From Ventricola sp051883735 (lineage in GTDB: Bacteria; Bacillota; Clostridia; Christensenellales; Aristaeellaceae), in assembly GCA_051883735.1 (NCBI GenBank), contig JBJEUH010000174.1, forward strand, positions 1-13,183: DNA of 13,183 nucleotides. Reading direction: 5' to 3'. Positions 8,401 through 13,183 of the stretch are shown piece after piece. Under the pieces are notes generated by a model that saw only the letters and a list, made by a program, of their open reading frames with translations, was not told where the DNA came from and did no database searches. Positions within the stretch are counted from its first letter, which is position 1. Each line of letters begins with the position of its first letter. The position numbers and the translations under genes were made by a program.

Positions 8401-11400
8401 GGTACGCGCTGAGCGTGCCGGCCCGGTTTGACGTGAACGTGGAGCCGTACATGACGCAGGGCGGCCGGATCACTGCCGTGCAGATGGCGGCGGCGAGGGT
8501 GCCGCAGGACGGCGAGCTCGGCCTGCTGGAGGAGATGTATGCCGCGCAGCAGCAGGGGCTGACGCTCCTGTGCGTGGAGACCGGGGCGCTGGACGGCGCG
8601 CAGACGCTGCTGGCCCCGAGCCTGACCATCGAGGTCGGCGCGGCGGGCGGCGAGCGCAGCGACATCGCCAGCGTGGTGCTCTCCGGCGCGGGCGACGCGA
8701 CGGGCGGCGCGTACCGCGCGCGTGTGGAATACTGCCTGGACGGCGGCGGCTGGCAGCCCTCGGATGCGAGGGAAACCGGCGTGCTCTCCGGCCCGACGGC
8801 GGTGAGCCTGGACGACGTGCGCGACGACATCTGCGCGGTTCGCGTGACGTACATCAGCGATGCGACCGGCAGGGAAGAGGCCGGCGCGGGCTTCACGCCG
8901 GGCCAGGTGGCGCTCAGCGTGCAGGCCAGCGCACAGGGCAGCGTGAATATGACGGCAAGCGGCGCGTTTGAGGGCGTGTTCGCCTATCAGACGGAGCTGA
9001 ACGGCCCGACGCAGGTGCTCACGCGCAGCGCGCAGGCGGACTATGCCTTCACCATGCAGGCGGAGGGCCTGTTTGAGACGGTGAGCGCGGGCCGCGACGG
9101 CCGGATTACCGGCGTGGCGTTCTTTGATGAGGACGCGGACGGCGTGATGGACGCGCAGGAGACGAGCCGGTATGCGGGCATGACGGTCTCGCTGCTGACG
9201 CTGGGGGGCGATGTGGTCGCCACGGCGCGCACGGGCGCGGACGGCCGCTATGCGTTTGATGCCATCTCCAGCGGAGATTACCAGGTGCAGTTCGACGCGG
9301 GCGAGAGCGTGGTCTTCTCCAGCGGCAGCCTGCAGAGCGCGCACCTGATCTCCGCCGTCGAGGACATGCGCTATGGCACCAGCGGCGTGCTGCGCATGGA
9401 CGGCGGCCATACGGATTACGTTGTGAACGTCGGCTGCATCTATGCCGCGGAGATCGACGGCGCGGTGCTTGAGCGCGTGGAGGACGGCGAAATGGCCGGC
9501 TTTGCGGGCCTGAACGTCGAGATGCGGGCGCTTGATGCCGGCGCGGACGACGAGCCGATCGTGGTGGTGACGGGCGGCATGGGCGAATTCACCTTTGGCC
9601 GCATCCTGCCGGGCTCCTATGAGGTGACGATCGAGATTCCGCAGGGCTATCTCTGCGCGGACGCGACGGACGCAAGGATCGTCCGAAAGGTCGAGCTGGG
9701 CGCGGGCGATACGCACGCCTTCGGCGTCATCGAGCTGGAAAAGAGCGCGGCGATCCGCGGCGCGGTGCGCGTGGATGAGGACGGAGACGGCGTGATTGCC
9801 GAGGGCGCGAAGCCGCTCTCCGGCGTGCGCGTGGCGCTGCTCAGGGCGAGCGAGGGCCACAGCGAGACGGTTGCCGAAACCGTGACGGATACAAACGGCG
9901 CGTATGCGTTTGAGGCGCTGCGCGCAGGCGAATACAGCGTGCTCTTTGAGCTGGACGGCGATTGGGCGTTCACGCGCTACGGCGAGGACTCCCTCGTCTA
10001 TGGCGCGGTCTCTCAGAGCGGCGCGACCCGCACGTTCATGCTCAGCCCAGGCGAGACGGCGGCTTCCATCGACGCGGGCGTGACGATCCCGGCGAGGCTG
10101 ACGGTGACGGTCTTCTGCGACACACAGTACGACGGCCAGAAAGGCGCCTATGAGGCGCTGCTCGCCGGCGCGACGGTCTCCCTGATCCGCCTGGAAAACG
10201 GCGAGGACGCGGAGGAAATGGCGTACACGACGGATGCGTCGGGCGTGGCGGTGTTCGAGGGCGTGAGCCCGGGCGAGTATGTGCTGGCCTATCAGCTGCC
10301 GGGCCAGTGGCGCGCGACCAAGCAGATCGACGCGGCGAGCACCAGCTATCCGGTGAGCTGCGTGCCCCAGAGCGTGAGCTCCAGCGGACGCAGCCTGCCG
10401 TTCACGCTGTCCATGGGCGGCGACGAGAAGCGCTATATCGGCGCGATGCTCTCGGGCTCGATCTCCGGCGAGGTCTTCTACGACGACGACGCGGACGCAA
10501 ACCACGACGAGAGCGAGACGGGCTGCCCGGATGTGCTCGTGGAGCTGATTGCGCAGACCGGCGAAACCGCTGCGCAGGCGCGCACGGACGAGGACGGCGG
10601 CTATCTGTTTGAGGGCCTTGCGCCCGGACGCTACACCGTCCGCTTCACGGCGCAGGAGGGCTGCGGCTTCTCCGGCACGGAGCGCACGGTGACGCGCGGC
10701 GGCGTGCAGGAGAGCGAGACGAACGTCTCCAGCACGCGCGCAATCACGGTGGCCAGCGGCCAGGCGACGTCCACGGCCAACGCGGGCGTGGTGCGCCTGA
10801 GCGCGCTGAGCGGCTTCATCTGGGAGGACCAAAACGGCGACAGGCTGCCGGACGAAGGCGAGACGCCGATGCGCGGCATAAGCGTGCACCTGATGGACGG
10901 CGCGGGCAGGAACATCCTGGAAAGCGTCGAGACGGATGCGGAGGGTCGCTTCGCCTTTGAACGCCTCAAGCCGGGCACCTACAAGCTGCGCGTGGATGCG
11001 GAGGACGGCTACGTCTTCTCCGGCGCGCAGGAGGGCGGCGCGCTGGCGCTTGAGACCGAGCGCGACGGCCGCGGCTACTCGCAGGCGTTTACGCTGCTGG
11101 GCGGCGCGACTGTGCAGAATATCGGCTACGGCCTGCTGACGCAGGGCGCGATCAGCGGCTGGGTCTGGGAGGACAGCGACTTTGACGGCGTGATGGGCGG
11201 CGCTGAGAGCGGCCTGCGCGGCGCGACGGTGACGCTGATCGACGAAAATGGCGGCGAGATCGCCAGCAGGCAGACCATCCGCAGCGGCGAATTCTCGTTT
11301 GACCAGCTGATGCCTGGCCGGTATGCGCTGCGCGTGACGCTGCCCGACGGCTATCAGTACACGCAAGAGAGCGGAGAATCCCGGGCCGCGCGCACCGGCG

Positions 11401-13183
11401 CTGCGGATGCGGAGATCGACCTTGGCACGCTGGCGATGGGCGGCGCGATTGCGGATGTGCGCATCGGCGCGCTGAAAACGGCGGCGATGGGCGGCGTGGT
11501 ATGGTATGACCAGGACGACGACGGCAAGCGCGCCACCGAGGAGACGGGCATGGCGAACGTGCAGGCGACGCTCACGATGATGAGCGGCGCGGACGCGGGC
11601 CGCGTGTTTGAAACCGTCACCGATGAGACGGGCGCATACCGCTTTGACGGTGTGACCCCGGGCGACGCGGTGCTGACCTTTGCGCTCCCGGACGGCTATG
11701 CGTTTGCGAGGGAGGCGGTCGGAACCCGCCGCGTGAGCAGCGTGCCGATGGAAAACGCGCGCACCGCCTCGACGGCGCTTCTGACGATCGCCGCGGGCGA
11801 CAGCCGCACGGACATCGACGTCGGCGTGGTCGGCGTGGGCACGGTCAGCGGCGTGGTCTGGGAGGACAGCGCCTATGACGGACGCATGAATGAGCAGGAG
11901 CGCGGCGTGAGCGGCGCGCTGGTGGAGCTGATCAGCAGCGCTTCCGGCGAGACGGCGGCCAGCGCCGAGACGGGCGAAGACGGCGGCTATGCCATCGGCT
12001 TTGTGCGCAAGGGCGAGTATGCGCTGCGCGTGACGCTGCCGGATGGGCAGATCTTCACCCGCAGCGGTGAGAGCGCGATCAGCGATGTGGACGGCGGCAC
12101 GGCGCAGACCGACGCGTTTGCGTTGGCGATGGGCGAGAGCATGGAGGATCTCCGTGTGGGCGCGATCGTTCCGTCGCGCATTACGGGCCGCGTGGCGATC
12201 GACCAAAACGGCGACGGCGCATGCGGCGAGGACGAGCCGGGCCTTGAGGGCGCGGTGGTGACGGCCATGCAGGGCGGCACCGTCGTGGCGACGGCGCACG
12301 CGGACAAAATGGGCGCGTTCAGCTTTGACATGCTGCGCCCGGGCACCTATCGCCTGCGCTATGTGCTGGACGAGGATGCGTTCTTCGCAGCCGGCGCGCC
12401 GCTGAACATGACGGACGCGGACGCGCTGGAAGGCGAGACGGGCGAAGTGACGCTGGCGATGGGCGAATTTGCGCAGGCCGGTGCGGTGCCCGTGGTGCTG
12501 GCAGGCCGGATTGCCGGTCGGGCGTTTGAGGACGCGGACGTGAACGGCGCGATGGACGCGGGCGAAGCGGCGATGACCGGCGTGACGGCTGAGCTGCTTG
12601 ACGCGGGCGGCACGGTGCTCGCCAGGACGCAGACGGACGACGACGGCTGCTACGCCTTTGAGCGGCTGCGCGAGGGCGTGTACAGCGTGCGCTTCACGCT
12701 CGACAGCGCGATGCTCTTTACCGATTATACGGGCCGCGAGGGCGATTCCTGCGTGCCGGTGGTCGAGGGCAGCGTGGGCGCGACGAACGCGATCATGCTG
12801 GCCATGGGCGAGGCCAGGGAGAACCTGAACGTGGGCGGCATCCTGCCGGGCAGGATCGGCGACACGGTCTGGCACGACAGGAACGGCAACGGCCTGCAGG
12901 ACTACAAGGAGCCGCTGCTTCCGGACGTACAGCTGACGCTCCTGGTGGTGAACGCGGACGGCACGATGACGGAGGCTGCGACGACAAGCAGCGACAGGTA
13001 CGGCTACTACGCCTTCGATGCGCTGCGCCCGGGCACCTATGTGCTGCGGCTTGACGCGCGCGAGGGCGACACGCTGACCGAATGCTTCGGCGCGCCGCTG
13101 GGCGAGATCGACAGCGACCTCAATCCGGATACGGGCATGAGCGAGCCGATCGCGCTGAAGTCCGGCCAGACGCTCCTGAACAT
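5439..13183 (+). CDS. Giant secreted modular surface protein (SpaA-like plus SdrD B-like repeats), 3' end outside window
   Basis: One frame stays open from ATG 5439 to the window edge, 2581 codons with no stop. Residues 1-27 are a signal peptide (KRSMAKG n-region, MALLLCAMLA core, TAVA before EE). Residues about 49-1008 are some ten SpaA/CNA-B-like beta modules marked by (G/E)xYxLRQ and PQGY ends. Residues about 1008-1221 are a linker region without clear repeats. From 1222 to the end come at least twelve SdrD B-like modules with Ca-loop motifs such as DEDADGVMDAQE and DRNGNGLQDYKE. In known families such stalks carry adhesive or anchoring ends, often with LPxTG; neither a ligand-binding head nor an anchor is visible here, and the C-terminus is missing. 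The composition is odd: rich in Asp/Glu, Gly and Ala, about 35 Lys in all, and over 20 Cys. Adhesin or stalk function is inference; the class is well supported. Confidence 0.93.
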   Translation, partial: MVNKRSMAKGMALLLCAMLAHGQTAVAEEKRVGDYIYVPAMQASSNAGAIRLRVEGLALDAGSDETQTVESLAGAEFGVYVFSGTGELTPWANPLYPSEPMRIRTGEGETRFTLPQGTEFYLRQESAPQGYLFDDEALIPVTGEEIVVRNAMAGQLAITAVDSLGAPVAGVVLEATGEDGERRTLTTDENGEAVLLCEQAQRYTVRESALPEGAFAARSVSGGEWTEEGVVASVSPACRTRVTFEHPASGSVLLDMRLNVIDDNAGISAQPLEGVRMEILSDPAISVVTDAQGQARASLLEGTYGVRLSYEGSGSVILPVSEGQMIVESGATTVIELSAHEATGRMEWSAEGEKKPDGGSVTLVSETTGKRYGPYALDAEGMAVSEALPEGTYRIAEMAIDEGVQLVGVECGGMSAQAAGDLPLQVSAGQVTQVHLQLLTREKQTFGLAIERLNEQGEVEQETMSEALVLTLQNAGGEAVAQMDAAQGLATVDALSGEYVLRMSESDAARLGVQPVSRAFALPSAQETIVFVSERTRVILSSVDENGAPAAGAVYQLTDGAGVRYEVACDEDGMAVSPLLLPGEVTVETLDAPQGHAGAAAQTVTAEAGKAARVTIVHEQYGSAALTVRMQSLNEGGGAVYAPVAGVQVSVLRAEANGALTDIGVLLTTDEDGRAQVRLPAGEYAAVMDEQALDLGCRAPEAVRFCVENTKVTEASLTCLHDKGGVRVRLTGGRLNDEELAQIRFELTDADGTVIAMAMQDGMFYAGGLAAGEYVLRQTQMPQGYTLSGDRTVSVAGGEATEISVPLEEYAVVTVAKTGLTFDSAMRTYVVPLTGQYGVYTMEDGQMKPYPNADSQVTLWANVTAQEMAEGKSAAAKLPASIEGTTYYLHELGSAAGFAADESYYEVLLHAGEMTTLECAVSSDRGFFTLDAVDAATGAHVPGGTYELIDKAAGETVLAFEMGEEAYQNPMAVPVGEYELRQTKAAPGYALSVPARFDVNVEPYMTQGGRITAVQMAAARVPQDGELGLLEEMYAAQQQGLTLLCVETGALDGAQTLLAPSLTIEVGAAGGERSDIASVVLSGAGDATGGAYRARVEYCLDGGGWQPSDARETGVLSGPTAVSLDDVRDDICAVRVTYISDATGREEAGAGFTPGQVALSVQASAQGSVNMTASGAFEGVFAYQTELNGPTQVLTRSAQADYAFTMQAEGLFETVSAGRDGRITGVAFFDEDADGVMDAQETSRYAGMTVSLLTLGGDVVATARTGADGRYAFDAISSGDYQVQFDAGESVVFSSGSLQSAHLISAVEDMRYGTSGVLRMDGGHTDYVVNVGCIYAAEIDGAVLERVEDGEMAGFAGLNVEMRALDAGADDEPIVVVTGGMGEFTFGRILPGSYEVTIEIPQGYLCADATDARIVRKVELGAGDTHAFGVIELEKSAAIRGAVRVDEDGDGVIAEGAKPLSGVRVALLRASEGHSETVAETVTDTNGAYAFEALRAGEYSVLFELDGDWAFTRYGEDSLVYGAVSQSGATRTFMLSPGETAASIDAGVTIPARLTVTVFCDTQYDGQKGAYEALLAGATVSLIRLENGEDAEEMAYTTDASGVAVFEGVSPGEYVLAYQLPGQWRATKQIDAASTSYPVSCVPQSVSSSGRSLPFTLSMGGDEKRYIGAMLSGSISGEVFYDDDADANHDESETGCPDVLVELIAQTGETAAQARTDEDGGYLFEGLAPGRYTVRFTAQEGCGFSGTERTVTRGGVQESETNVSSTRAITVASGQATSTANAGVVRLSALSGFIWEDQNGDRLPDEGETPMRGISVHLMDGAGRNILESVETDAEGRFAFERLKPGTYKLRVDAEDGYVFSGAQEGGALALETERDGRGYSQAFTLLGGATVQNIGYGLLTQGAISGWVWEDSDFDGVMGGAESGLRGATVTLIDENGGEIASRQTIRSGEFSFDQLMPGRYALRVTLPDGYQYTQESGESRAARTGAADAEIDLGTLAMGGAIADVRIGALKTAAMGGVVWYDQDDDGKRATEETGMANVQATLTMMSGADAGRVFETVTDETGAYRFDGVTPGDAVLTFALPDGYAFAREAVGTRRVSSVPMENARTASTALLTIAAGDSRTDIDVGVVGVGTVSGVVWEDSAYDGRMNEQERGVSGALVELISSASGETAASAETGEDGGYAIGFVRKGEYALRVTLPDGQIFTRSGESAISDVDGGTAQTDAFALAMGESMEDLRVGAIVPSRITGRVAIDQNGDGACGEDEPGLEGAVVTAMQGGTVVATAHADKMGAFSFDMLRPGTYRLRYVLDEDAFFAAGAPLNMTDADALEGETGEVTLAMGEFAQAGAVPVVLAGRIAGRAFEDADVNGAMDAGEAAMTGVTAELLDAGGTVLARTQTDDDGCYAFERLREGVYSVRFTLDSAMLFTDYTGREGDSCVPVVEGSVGATNAIMLAMGEARENLNVGGILPGRIGDTVWHDRNGNGLQDYKEPLLPDVQLTLLVVNADGTMTEAATTSSDRYGYYAFDALRPGTYVLRLDAREGDTLTECFGAPLGEIDSDLNPDTGMSEPIALKSGQTLLN
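5583..8460 (+). repeat. About ten SpaA/CNA-B-like protein modules
   Basis: Divergent modules of about 80-115 residues begin near 5583, 5898, 6186, 6465, 6768, 7041, 7302, 7611, 7869 and 8214. Each has an opening strand, a (V/L)(A/P)G turn, a central T(T/D)xDGxA element and a closing GEY(V/E)LRQ-like strand; the clearest closings are YLRQESAPQGY (first), EYVLRQTQMPQGY (eighth) and YELRQTKAAPGY (tenth). These are prealbumin-like folds used as rigid rods. The opening strand mostly lacks the Lys that forms the intramolecular isopeptide bond in classical members; only the seventh-to-ninth region (VTVAKTG near 7884) has one. Confidence 0.75.
9102..13183 (+). repeat. At least twelve SdrD B-like repeats, about 345 bp each
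   Basis: Repeats begin at 9102, 9447, 9747, 10092, 10455, 10800, 11145, 11481, 11838, 12174, 12504 and 12849, so the spacing is 300-363 bp with 345 the commonest. The shared order is an opening strand (SISG, RIGD), a Ca-loop-like DxDxDGxxDxxE, (L/V)xGVxVxL, a TDxxGxYxF(E/D)xLxPGxYxLR strand pair, and a closing LxMGE...(V/I)G linker. Repeats 2 (9447) and 4 (10092) have eroded loops. Repeat 12 is the closest to the classical SdrD B form and continues past the edge. Short exact DNA matches recur, such as 19 bp at 12332-12350 and 13022-13040, but overall the copies have diverged. Confidence 0.88.

Noticed and set aside
5373..12875. A 2500-codon open frame on the minus strand opposite the giant gene
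   Set aside because: It is codon-aligned with the plus-strand gene, is rich in His, Arg and Ala with no domain pattern, and exists only because the plus gene avoids TTA, CTA and TCA. The plus frame has a signal peptide, promoter, Shine-Dalgarno and recognisable repeats.

Overview
The window reads as chromosomal DNA from a GC-rich, low-lysine Firmicute, most likely an uncultured gut-type member of the Clostridia. The support is a Clostridium-type pyruvate phosphate dikinase, strong AGGAGG-type ribosome binding sites, sigma-A-type promoters, intrinsic terminators with U-tracts, a bacterial acyl-ACP thioesterase and a giant secreted protein built from SpaA-like and SdrD B-like modules. The exact lineage is inference. 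No mobile element, RNA gene or CRISPR array was seen.

Layout. (1) 2-1234 (+) is the C-terminal half of pyruvate phosphate dikinase, closed by a strong GAAA-loop terminator. (2) 1460-2827 (+) is a MATE-family efflux transporter with its own consensus promoter (TTGACA-17-TATAAT). (3) 3029-4174 (+) is a three-helix membrane protein with an NTF2-like external domain, a Pro/Thr linker and a C-terminal Cys/His motif. Its function is not known. (4) A bidirectional terminator at 4210-4242 separates it from a convergent two-gene operon on the minus strand: an acyl-ACP thioesterase (4535-5272), then a 91-residue Nif11-leader-like protein (4256-4531) that starts 3 nt after the thioesterase stop. (5) From 5439 to the window end, one plus-strand reading frame runs without a stop for 2581 codons. 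It encodes a secreted giant modular surface protein: signal peptide, about ten SpaA/CNA-B-like modules, a linker, then at least twelve SdrD B-like modules of about 115 residues. Its C-terminus, where a sortase motif or other anchor would lie, is outside the window.

How the parts relate. The first three genes look like separate transcription units in the same direction. The thioesterase operon and the giant gene are divergent. Their best promoters share almost the same -35 element, a 9-bp palindrome (CTTGACAAG, 5350-5358), so RNA polymerase should be able to occupy only one at a time. Fatty-acid release and production of the surface protein could therefore be coupled. The least ordinary parts of the window are this switch-like promoter pair, the giant protein with Arg where SpaA domains normally carry the isopeptide-forming Lys, and the small leader-like protein beside the thioesterase.
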